Assembly (NCBI GenBank): GCA_003506435.1
Contig: DOAQ01000023.1
Span: 17,987-81,986 of the forward strand
Direction of reading: 5' to 3'
Length of the DNA: 64,000 nt
Origin: Prolixibacteraceae bacterium
Lineage (GTDB): Bacteria; Bacteroidota; Bacteroidia; Bacteroidales; Prolixibacteraceae
Below the pieces are notes generated by a model. That model worked only from the letters and a program-made list of their open reading frames with translations. It ran no database searches and was not told where the DNA came from. The position numbers and the translations under genes are program-made. Below, piece by piece: positions 42,455 to 49,122 of this stretch. Numbering within the stretch: the first letter of the stretch is position 1; every line of letters begins with the position of its first letter.

Positions 42455-43276
42455 ATGCGTTACCAGTTCGTTCAGCCATCGCCGGTACTGGCCCCGTTTG
42501 TCAGTCAATACTGGATGCTTGAAATCGGTTCATCGGATGGACGGGTGAGTGAGCGGGTTGTGCCTACCGGGAGTGTCCAACTGATGTTTCATTACAAAAA
42601 GCCCTTTGTTGTTACTTATCCGGACCGGAAATCGAGTCGGCAGCCCCAATCGATAGTGAGCGGAATGAGTAATTCGTACATCGATGCTGCTGCGGAGGGC
42701 GAATCAGGTGTTATCGCGGTAGTTTTTCATAGTTACGGGGCCTGTAATTTTTTCCGGTTCCCGCTTTGTGAATTGCAAAATCAAAGCATTCATCTTGCCG
42801 ATGTGTTTTCCGGCGAAATAAAATTGGTTGAGGAACAGGTATGCGAATGCCGCGATCTGAACAGCCGGATTGCTGTGATTGAGCGATTTTTGATAAAGAA
42901 ATTGTCGCCGGTGAAAGAACACGATTTTTTGCTGATAAAACGGGGCACCGAATTGATCAGGCAAAGCAGGGGGCAAGTTCAGGCACGCAAACTGGCTGGA
43001 GAACTTTTGGTGACTCCCAAAAACCTGGAACGAAAATTTGCTTCACTGGTAGGACAGTCGCCAAAACAGTTTAGTCGAGTTATCCGGTTCTGGGAGGTAA
43101 TGACCGGGCTTACCCTGAAACAATCACACTACCTGACCGAGTACGCATACAACAACGGTTATTTCGACCAGTCGCATTTTATCCGCGAATTTAAAAGCTA
43201 TTCGGGCTACACTCCCGGCGAATATGTTGCTGAAGGCATCTGTCGTGCTGATTGGGTTACTGAAGAAATTTCTTGA
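42455..43276 (+). CDS. AraC family transcriptional regulator
   Basis: A 273-residue regulator. The N-terminal domain (YQFVQPSPVLAPFVSQYWMLE, VVPTGSVQLMFHYKKPF) is the DUF6597-type domain often found before AraC DNA-binding domains; the C-terminal part has the two AraC helix-turn-helix motifs (ARKLAGELLVTPKNLERKF and LTEYAYNNGYFDQSHFIREF) followed by GYTPGEY. It could control the ABC exporter genes downstream (43621-45155), but a MITE-like element lies in between. Confidence 0.9.
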   Translation: MRYQFVQPSPVLAPFVSQYWMLEIGSSDGRVSERVVPTGSVQLMFHYKKPFVVTYPDRKSSRQPQSIVSGMSNSYIDAAAEGESGVIAVVFHSYGACNFFRFPLCELQNQSIHLADVFSGEIKLVEEQVCECRDLNSRIAVIERFLIKKLSPVKEHDFLLIKRGTELIRQSRGQVQARKLAGELLVTPKNLERKFASLVGQSPKQFSRVIRFWEVMTGLTLKQSHYLTEYAYNNGYFDQSHFIREFKSYSGYTPGEYVAEGICRADWVTEEIS

Positions 43277-43302
43277 TTTATATTACCAGAAAAAAGGGGT
43301 CT

Positions 43303-43445
43303 AGGCTGGCTAAAAAGTTCTAAAATCCACAACTCGCGTCACCCTGCCCCGAAATTTCGGGGTATTTCAGGGTCTGATTATTAGAAAGATGAGATCCCGA
43401 AACAAGTTCGGGATGACTCTATCCTGTACTTTTTGGACATCCTGT
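43303..43445 (-). mobile_element. MITE-like element, copy 2 (inverted)
   Basis: About 143 bp, nearly identical to the reverse complement of 31040-31183, including both internal palindromes (CCCGAAACAAGTTCGGG and CCCCGAAATTTCGGGG) and degenerate ends GGCTGGCTAAAAAGTTC and GTACTTTTTGGACAT. It lies in the 344-bp gap 43277-43620 together with the promoter element at 43552. Confidence 0.75.
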
Positions 43446-43551
43446 CGCTTCAACGCGCTTTTCCTTTGTTTTCGTGAGATGCCGATCCCGATTCGTGACC
43501 GCATGACGCTCGGTTGATTGTTCGTTTAACATGACATTACCTGGCTTTTCC

Positions 43552-43599
43552 TTTTGTCGTTTTTTTACAATTCCAACCGTCTGTCTGCTTTTAGTTTTG
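43552..43599 (+). promoter_or_regulatory. Shared promoter element of the ABC exporter genes (twin of 49050-49097)
   Basis: A 21-bp sequence starting TTTTGTCGTTTTTTTACAAT at 43552-43572 is followed after 19 bp by TAGTTTTG (43592-43599), an exact TAnnTTTG. The same 21 bp with the same spacing to a TTTTG-ended octamer occurs before the UvrA-like gene. The ATG at 43621 follows 21 bases after the box. Confidence 0.55.
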
Positions 43600-43620
43600 T
43601 GTTGTCAAAAAGTAGATAAC

Positions 43621-44391
43621 ATGGAAACAGAAATCAGTATTAAAAATTTGCGAAAGAAATACTCCAATGGCACAGAAGCCTTGAAGGGAGTTGATCTGGA
43701 AATCCAAAAAGGACAGCTTTTTGCCTTGCTTGGCCCCAACGGCGCAGGCAAATCGACGCTGGTAAAAATTATGACCACGCTGATCCGGAAGGATTCCGGC
43801 GATTTTTCAATCGGTAACATCAATCCGGAAAAGAACTTTGCCAAAATTCAGCATTACATCGGTGTTGCATCGCAGGAAAACGAACTCGATCCTTCGGAAA
43901 AAGTGGAAGAACTACTCCGTTTCCAGGGGCGTTTGTTCGGGCTGTCGAAAAAACAGGCGATTCAACGGGCCGATGAGTTGATCGACCAGTTTCAGCTATC
44001 GGGTGAACGGACGAAAAAGACGGAAGCCTTGTCGGGCGGAAACAAGCGGCGCCTGCACTGTGCTTTGTCGCTGGTTCATCGTCCGTGTGTGTTGTTTCTC
44101 GATGAACCGACCGTGGGGATGGACCCATTAGCCCGTGCCACCTTCTGGAAAGTGATTTCCGATTTAAACCGTCAGGGAAAGGTGACTGTTTTGCTGACTA
44201 CCCAGTACCTGGAAGAGGCGGATAAATATGCTTCTGAAATGGCCCTGATTATCGATGGTGAAATTCATTTCTCCGGTTCGGTTGTTTCGTTTAAAAACAA
44301 GGTGAACCCCGGTCTCTCGCTGTCGCTCGAAGACAGCTATCTGCAATACGTTCAGCAATTGGTGAAAACAGAAAATACAAAGGAGGACTAA
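43621..44391 (+). CDS. ABC-2 exporter ATP-binding protein
   Basis: A 256-residue ABC ATPase: Walker A GPNGAGKST, signature LSGGNKRR, Walker B VLFLDEPT, D-loop VGMDP and switch His replaced in the motif TTQYLEEAD (glutamine where ABC ATPases of other types have histidine, usual for DrrA-like exporters). It resembles DrrA-type drug or glycan exporters. ATG 43621 is used; an in-frame start 30 codons upstream would be inside the promoter element. It is followed by its permease after two bases. Confidence 0.92.
   Translation: METEISIKNLRKKYSNGTEALKGVDLEIQKGQLFALLGPNGAGKSTLVKIMTTLIRKDSGDFSIGNINPEKNFAKIQHYIGVASQENELDPSEKVEELLRFQGRLFGLSKKQAIQRADELIDQFQLSGERTKKTEALSGGNKRRLHCALSLVHRPCVLFLDEPTVGMDPLARATFWKVISDLNRQGKVTVLLTTQYLEEADKYASEMALIIDGEIHFSGSVVSFKNKVNPGLSLSLEDSYLQYVQQLVKTENTKED
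44381..44386 (+). promoter_or_regulatory. Shine-Dalgarno sequence before the permease start
   Basis: AGGAGG seven bases before ATG 44394, inside the end of the ATPase gene. Such a clear site is unusual in this window. Confidence 0.5.
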
Positions 44392-44393
44392 CA

Positions 44394-45155
44394 ATGAATC
44401 AGGCAAACACATTATTGATTATTCGCGGAATTGTAAAACTGGTGAAACAACCGTCGGCCCCGCTGATGGGCTTCGGGATGAGTCTTTTCTTTTTGGTAGT
44501 TTACAATGCCGGAATCGGTGGGATTGGCTTCCTCGACCAGTTTGGCGACGCTGGGTATTTCGCGTTTATTTTCCCTATTTCGATTATCTCGCTGGCAATG
44601 GGTTCGTCGGCAGGTGCGGCGCAAACCCTGAATGCCGACATGCAATCGGGCTATTTTAAACGGCTTTATCTGAGTCCGGTTCCGCGGTGGGTGCTGGTTT
44701 TTGCTCCCATGATTGCCGATACGCTGTCCACCTTCCTGTTCTCGGTGATACTGGTGGCGGTGGGCGCCATCTTTGGATTGCCGTTTTTATTTGGAATCTG
44801 GTCGGTGCTGGGTATTTTGTTGCTTTCGTTGCTGTGGTCGCTCTCTCTTTGCGGGTTTTCTACCGGTATTATGCTCCGCACGGGGCAACATCAAAGCGCT
44901 GCGGTGGTGACCAACATCGTTTTCCCGTTGCTGTTTTTAAGCACCACCTACCTTCCGCGCGAACTGATCACTTCCAAATGGTTGCTGGCGGTATCGTGGT
45001 TCAACCCGGTAACTTATATTCTGGAGGGCAACCGTTTCCTGCTGGCCGGAACTTCTTCGGCGATGTTCCTGTTTTGGGCCGTCGTAATTTTTACAGTACT
45101 GTCAGTTGCTTCGGTATTCTTTGCGTTGGGCAGTTCGAGGAAGATTAAGGTGTGA
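44394..45155 (+). CDS. ABC-2 type permease (DrrB-like)
   Basis: A 253-residue membrane protein with six helices and the ABC-2 signature near FFNPVTYILEGNRFLL-type sequence (here WFNPVTYILEGNRFLLAG). IFPISIISLAMGSSAGAAQTLNADMQSGYFKRLYLSPVPRW is the coupling region (landmarks: LNADMQSG, LSPVPR). It is the partner of the ATPase at 43621. Substrate unknown; drugs or lipids are typical for this type. Confidence 0.92.
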   Translation: MNQANTLLIIRGIVKLVKQPSAPLMGFGMSLFFLVVYNAGIGGIGFLDQFGDAGYFAFIFPISIISLAMGSSAGAAQTLNADMQSGYFKRLYLSPVPRWVLVFAPMIADTLSTFLFSVILVAVGAIFGLPFLFGIWSVLGILLLSLLWSLSLCGFSTGIMLRTGQHQSAAVVTNIVFPLLFLSTTYLPRELITSKWLLAVSWFNPVTYILEGNRFLLAGTSSAMFLFWAVVIFTVLSVASVFFALGSSRKIKV

Positions 45156-45187
45156 ATGAATATTTGAAGGTGTTTGAAGTTAATGAA

Positions 45188-45270
45188 CCTCCGTGTATGT
45201 GTCCGAGCGGAAGCGAAGGACAGGAACGTAGCTCGCATACGCACGGAGGTGCCTGCCTGCCGGTAGGTAG
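45188..45270. repeat. Imperfect palindrome and CCTGCCTGCCGG repeat downstream of the ABC exporter
   Basis: CCTCCGTG (45188-45195) and CACGGAGG (45242-45249) bound a 62-bp imperfect palindrome with an inner GAGC/GCTC pair. Directly after it, CCTGCCTGCCGGTAGGTAGG (45252-45271) is itself a near-palindrome. No gene is seen. This marks the left border of the AT-rich patch. Confidence 0.6.
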
Positions 45271-45291
45271 GTGAGAGGCTCTCCTCGTCAG

Positions 45292-46017
45292 CTAACTACT
45301 GGCGGGGCAGTCTACTCGACTGGTATCTGTTATTTTTTTGTCAATCAATTCTGATTTCTGTTTTAAAAAATCAGATGAAGGATAATAGTTTTTATCCATT
45401 GGCAATTTTAATTCATTACAACGAACCCCTAATCCATCAGGCGCAAATACGCTGTAATCAGGATTTATTCGCAATTTACCATTGTCAAATGCAATCTCAT
45501 GGTTAACACACAAGCAAATTCCATTATCAATTGAATCAGGTCCACCATTTTTCACATCAAGTATATGTGCAGCTCTCAAAAGAGTTATCTCATTCATATC
45601 ACAGAGCGAACAACAATTATTGTAAGCAGATAATACTATTTTTCTAAAATGAATTTGATTACGTAAAGGCTTTTTAACCTCAATTTCCTGCCATTCTCTA
45701 CCATTTGGATAAGGCCTTTCTGAAAATTTCACATCAAAGTTACCATCATCAAAATATCTAATTGTCGGTAAGGATTGGTATCTAGTCACGCTAACATCTA
45801 ATAATTCACTTTTACCACTCTCATCAATTATGACAGTCAGACGAAGCTCATTCTTTTTGTGGTACATAAATCCAGTGACATAGAAAACATAATCTAAAGG
45901 CAGAGAATCTACAATTGCAGGATTAATACATTTGTTTCTTTTTTCTCTAAGAGCAGCATCATTTGCTTTCTTTAGAAGTGGCTTTGAGAAAAACTTATAT
46001 TCTTCAACAATCTTCAT
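45292..46017 (-). CDS. HNH endonuclease domain protein
   Basis: A 241-residue protein whose C-terminal third is an HNH nuclease domain: CSLCDMNEITLLRAAHILDVKNGG holds the CxxC and the AHI histidine, then DSIDNGICLCVNHEIAFDNGKL the Asn and last His. The N-terminal 130 residues show a mixed alpha/beta domain of unknown type. Such stand-alone HNH proteins resemble restriction endonucleases of the HNH_2 type, but no methyltransferase is adjacent. The gene is clearly more AT-rich than the genes before it, suggesting acquisition. Confidence 0.83.
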   Translation of the reverse strand: MKIVEEYKFFSKPLLKKANDAALREKRNKCINPAIVDSLPLDYVFYVTGFMYHKKNELRLTVIIDESGKSELLDVSVTRYQSLPTIRYFDDGNFDVKFSERPYPNGREWQEIEVKKPLRNQIHFRKIVLSAYNNCCSLCDMNEITLLRAAHILDVKNGGPDSIDNGICLCVNHEIAFDNGKLRINPDYSVFAPDGLGVRCNELKLPMDKNYYPSSDFLKQKSELIDKKITDTSRVDCPASS

Positions 46018-46216
46018 TCTCTATTTCAATGCTGTGAATGTTCTTTTATAATAGCTGCTACTTGTTTATATATCTGCCTTTATTAGTTCAAATTGTTGAA
46101 TATCATTTTTATATGCCGCATCCTTTGGCTTGTGTTACCTGCTGTTGGTATTTCCAATCTTCTCCAACCGACAAGTATTGGCCACCCAAGTTACGGATTA
46201 CTGGTAAAAACCCAAT

Positions 46217-46490
46217 GCCGGGTTTTGTAAATTTTTTAGGCAAGGTTGCTCTGGTGTGATAATCTTTTCCATTTTTTATACAATCCTGTGTCAATTATTC
46301 ACCGGCCAAAAAATTCTCCTCCTGCAAAGGAGGAGTACCCAATCCGGGTTAGTCCGGGTTGGGGGAGGTGGTTTATTGTCAGCCAGACCACCCCGTCACG
46401 GTTGCACCGTGACACCTCCCGTTTATCAGGACAAGCTCTCCTTGAAAAAAAGGAGGGGAAACGAAGTAAGTTGCGACACAGAAGGACAAG
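46217..46490 (+). repeat. Hairpin-rich repeat family, intact copy left of the Fic gene
   Basis: Landmarks in order: TTTTTTAGGCAAGGTTGC, TCAATTATTCACCGGCCAA, the hairpin CTCCTCC/GGAGGAG (46316-46335), GGGGGAGGTGGTTTATTGTC, the hairpin GTCACGG/CCGTGAC (46395-46413), CTCTCCTT with AAGGAGGGG, and AAGTAAGTTGCGACA. The same order recurs at 47706-48245. The 492-bp gap 46018-46509 holds this repeat; the left part contains only a 61-codon frame that I do not accept as a gene. Confidence 0.8.
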
Positions 46491-46509
46491 TAACGTTCCA
46501 ATTGTTTTT

Positions 46510-47550
46510 TTATTTTATTGAGTAATTTGTTCCGGGTCCGGTTCCATGTTTTTCGATTAAATTTTTATTTATCAGTTCCGGTAAAATTCTTTTTACGGTT
46601 GGGCTTGGAATATCAAGTTTTTTAGCAACATCTCCTGATTTACATCCGGGATTATTACTAATAAATGTAATAATCGATTTTTCTCTTGGTGATAATTGTG
46701 TTTCAATACCGCTTTGCTCCAGTTTATTTAATAATTGATTTTGAATATTTTTTAATGCATCAAAAAAGAAATTTACCCAATCATTTACATTTTCATTTGG
46801 TCTTTGAGCCTGACAATTTCTTAATACCCTGTAATATTCCGATTTCCTATTTTCAATTTCATGTTCAAAACTTACGTATTGAATCCAATTGTACCCATTT
46901 TTTAATAATAGCAATGTTGATAAGAGCCTGCTTAATCGACCATTTCCATCTTGGAAAGGATGAATACTAACAAACTCATACGCAAATACTGCACTTTTAA
47001 CCAGTGGGTGAGTCGTTTTATCTTTCTTGTACCAATCAATTAAAGCTCTCATTGCATCTTGTGTTGCGAATCCTGCTTCAGTCGTTTGGAAAATTATTTG
47101 TTTCGTTCCATCAGGATAACTGGCTTCGACTGCGTTTGTATGTTGTTTGTAATCTCCTTTATGCCATTCATCCTTTTTGCTGTGTTTCATTAAAATATTG
47201 TGTAGATTTTTAATGCTACTTTCTTTAATGTCAATATTTTGATATGATTCGGTGATAATATCCAAAGTTTCAAAGTATCCCACAACTTCCTGAGAATCTC
47301 TATCTGAAAGTTTTGTAATATCAATTTGTTTGAGTAAAACTTCAACTTCTCTGTCACTCATTCTGGAACCTTCAATACGAGTCGAAGCTCCAACACTTCT
47401 CACAGTGGCGATTGATTTTAGTTGTTTTAAACTTTGACCTTCTTTTTTTTCTATTGAAGCCCAGGAAGCATCAAATCTATCGATTTGGCTAATTAAACCA
47501 ACTAATTTCCAGTCAAGGTTTATTTTAAATGTATGTACGAAATTTTCCAT
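46510..47550 (-). CDS. Fic family protein (class II type) with C-terminal winged helix
   Basis: A 346-residue Fic protein. The catalytic motif HPFQDGNGRLSR (residues 197-208) is complete, so it should transfer AMP or another nucleotide part to target proteins. An N-terminal inhibitory motif of the form S/T-xxx-E-G/N is seen as STRIEG (56-61), which marks the self-inhibited class II. The C-terminal 60 residues (SPREKSIITFISNNPGCKSGDVAKKLDIPS) form a winged-helix-like domain. Auto-AMPylation and stress regulation are known for relatives. It is AT-rich and lies between two copies of the hairpin repeat. No separate antitoxin gene is adjacent, consistent with class II. Confidence 0.93.
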   Translation of the reverse strand: MENFVHTFKINLDWKLVGLISQIDRFDASWASIEKKEGQSLKQLKSIATVRSVGASTRIEGSRMSDREVEVLLKQIDITKLSDRDSQEVVGYFETLDIITESYQNIDIKESSIKNLHNILMKHSKKDEWHKGDYKQHTNAVEASYPDGTKQIIFQTTEAGFATQDAMRALIDWYKKDKTTHPLVKSAVFAYEFVSIHPFQDGNGRLSRLLSTLLLLKNGYNWIQYVSFEHEIENRKSEYYRVLRNCQAQRPNENVNDWVNFFFDALKNIQNQLLNKLEQSGIETQLSPREKSIITFISNNPGCKSGDVAKKLDIPSPTVKRILPELINKNLIEKHGTGPGTNYSIK

Positions 47551-47554
47551 AAAA

Positions 47555-47562
47555 CAAATATA
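47555..47562 (-). promoter_or_regulatory. -7 box directly before the Fic start codon
   Basis: On the minus strand TATATTTG at 47562-47555 is an exact TAnnTTTG, only four bases before the ATG (47550-47548). If used, the message would be leaderless. Confidence 0.4.
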
Positions 47563-47580
47563 TCAATTTTAATTACAAAT

Positions 47581-47656
47581 GATACGATATGATTCGATTT
47601 TATTCGATAAATATTCGACTTGTATTGATGCGATATGATTCATTTTAATACGTTAA
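47581..47656. repeat. Two 30-bp direct repeats upstream of fic
   Basis: GATACGATATGATTCGATTT (start of copy 47581-47610) and GATGCGATATGATTCATTTT (start of copy 47627-47656) share most positions, including the core CGATATGATTC. They lie 31-106 bases upstream of the Fic start and may be a binding site for its own winged-helix domain or another regulator. Confidence 0.5.
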
Positions 47657-47705
47657 AGATTCGGTTTCAAAATGCCCTATAACTTTTGTTTGCATATCTA
47701 CCAAA

Positions 47706-48245
47706 GCAGGGTTTTAAAATTTTTTAGGCAAGGTTGCCTGGTGTGATAATCTTTTCCATTTTTTTATACAATGCCGTGTCAATTATTCACCGGCCAACAA
47801 TTTTCCTCCTGAATGCAGCCCGTGTACCCACAAGTCCGGTGCTTTTAGCTTTAATGCAAATTGGTGTGGTAATCTGGTTTATTTAACCTTATTTTTCCGG
47901 AAAAACCTTAGTAGTCTGGCAACCACCATCCGATTAGAACCTTATTTTATATCAGAATACAGCATAATGTAATAAGGTTTATTCTCTGGTGTACTGTGTT
48001 TTGTACTGAGGTCTCCCTGTAAAAATAAGGTTTTATCATTCGTTGTAATGTCGGAAAAGATGTGGGTACACGTTAGCTAAATGCAGGAGGAGTACCCAAT
48101 CTGGGATCGTCCGGGTTGGGGGAGGTGGTTTATTGTCAGCCTGACCACCCCGTCACGGTTGCACCGTGACACCTCCCGTTTATCGGGACAAGCTCTCCTT
48201 AAAAAAAGGAGGGGAAAGCGAAGTAAGTTGCGACAGCGAAGAACA
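47706..48245 (+). repeat. Hairpin-rich repeat family, copy right of the Fic gene, split by an insertion
   Basis: The same landmarks as 46217-46490 appear in order, but between CCTCCTG (47805-47811) and GGAGGAGTACCC (48086 on) a 261-bp sequence is inserted (47819-48079). Together with the fic-proximal repeats it fills the 816-bp gap 47551-48366; no gene is seen there. Confidence 0.8.
47819..48079. mobile_element. Nested MITE-like insertion with target duplication
   Basis: A 261-bp segment flanked on both sides by AATGCAG (47812-47818 and 48080-48086). Near its ends it has the inverted pair CGTGTACCCACA (47821-47832) and TGTGGGTACACG (48061-48072). Removing it and one AATGCAG restores the hairpin CCTCCTG-AATG-CAGGAGG, as in the other copies. 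No transposase is encoded, so it must be moved in trans. Confidence 0.75.
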
Positions 48246-48366
48246 GGGACTTCCCGATTGCTTGAATCAAGCCGATTGCCCTGAAAAAAAGTTGTATTTT
48301 AGTGAATTACCGTGTAATTTGGGGAATTAATACATTGAATCATCAGAACCATATAATACATCACTT

Positions 48367-49041
48367 ATGGGCTACTATCCTGATTTCAAATCAATCTCCC
48401 TCGATGAATTTCAATCGAAGCTGGCCGCCGCCGATTTGCTTCCCAGCCGTCGCCTGCTAAAAGAAAAACTGCCCGAACGTTTCGACTGTTTCCGGCAAAT
48501 GGGAATCCGGAATGTGTATGAATTGCAGCAAACACTGAAAAAGAAAGGCAAAACAGAGGAATTCGTCCGCACCGGCATTTTCGATGAGAACTATCTGGTT
48601 GTTTTGCTGCGCGAAATCAACAGTATGCAGCCAAAACCCGGTAAAATTGAAGAGTTTCGGGGCCTCTCGCCGGAAACTGTTTCAATCCTGGAAAAATCGG
48701 GCGTCCGCACTACTGCTCAACTGTTCGACCGGGTGAAAACAGTTTCGGCACGAAAGGAACTGGCGCAAAAAACCGGAATTCCGGAAGATGAAATCCTGCT
48801 GCTGGCCCGCCTGACTGATTTAAACCGGGTTCGCTGGGTGGGTGCAACTTTTGCGCGCATGCTGTACGATTCAGGATATTATTCGGCCAGCGACCTGGCC
48901 CGAGCCGATTATAATCAACTGCATCAGCAGATCAATCAGCTTAATAAAGAGCAAAACCTGTTTAAAGGGGCAATCGGCCTCCATGATATGAAACTCTGCG
49001 TGGAAGCTGCCAGTGAAGTTTCATCAGAAATCGAATGGTAA
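48367..49041 (+). CDS. DUF4332 (helix-hairpin-helix-like) protein
   Basis: A 224-residue soluble protein of the DUF4332 type, made of helical units resembling helix-hairpin-helix pairs: LPERFDCFRQMGIRNVYELQQTL, LSPETVSILEKSGVRTTAQLF and TDLNRVRWVGATFARMLYDSGYYSASDLA. Such domains often bind DNA or mediate contacts; function is unknown. It lies 82 bp before the UvrA-like gene on the same strand, which makes a joint role in nucleic-acid handling thinkable. Confidence 0.8.
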   Translation: MGYYPDFKSISLDEFQSKLAAADLLPSRRLLKEKLPERFDCFRQMGIRNVYELQQTLKKKGKTEEFVRTGIFDENYLVVLLREINSMQPKPGKIEEFRGLSPETVSILEKSGVRTTAQLFDRVKTVSARKELAQKTGIPEDEILLLARLTDLNRVRWVGATFARMLYDSGYYSASDLARADYNQLHQQINQLNKEQNLFKGAIGLHDMKLCVEAASEVSSEIEW

Positions 49042-49049
49042 AATCCCTG

Positions 49050-49097
49050 TTTTGTCGTTTTTTTACAATTTCTTTCAGAATAAAAACAGGAATTTTG
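49050..49097 (+). promoter_or_regulatory. Shared promoter element of the UvrA-like gene (twin of 43552-43599)
   Basis: The same 21 bp as at 43552-43572, then 19 bp, then GAATTTTG (49090-49097), one mismatch from TAnnTTTG. It also overlaps an inverted repeat CCTGTTTT (49046-49053) with AAAACAGG (49083-49090). ATG 49123 follows 25 bases on. Confidence 0.5.
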
Positions 49098-49122
49098 CGT
49101 CGCATTTTCAAAATTCACAGCC

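Noticed and set aside
43531..43620. 30-residue N-terminal extension of the ABC ATPase, looking like a lipoprotein signal
   Set aside because: The ATPase is cytoplasmic, and the stretch contains the 21-bp promoter element shared with the UvrA-like gene.
45292..46017. Restriction-modification system around the HNH gene
   Set aside because: No methyltransferase or specificity gene is adjacent; only a lone nuclease domain is supported.
46109..46294. 61-codon minus-strand frame between HNH and Fic genes
   Set aside because: Its start lies inside the repeat at 46217, it has no recognisable domain and no promoter; it may at most be a gene remnant.
46510..47550. Fic toxin-antitoxin pair
   Set aside because: No small antitoxin gene is adjacent and the inhibitory motif is inside the protein itself, as in class II Fic proteins.
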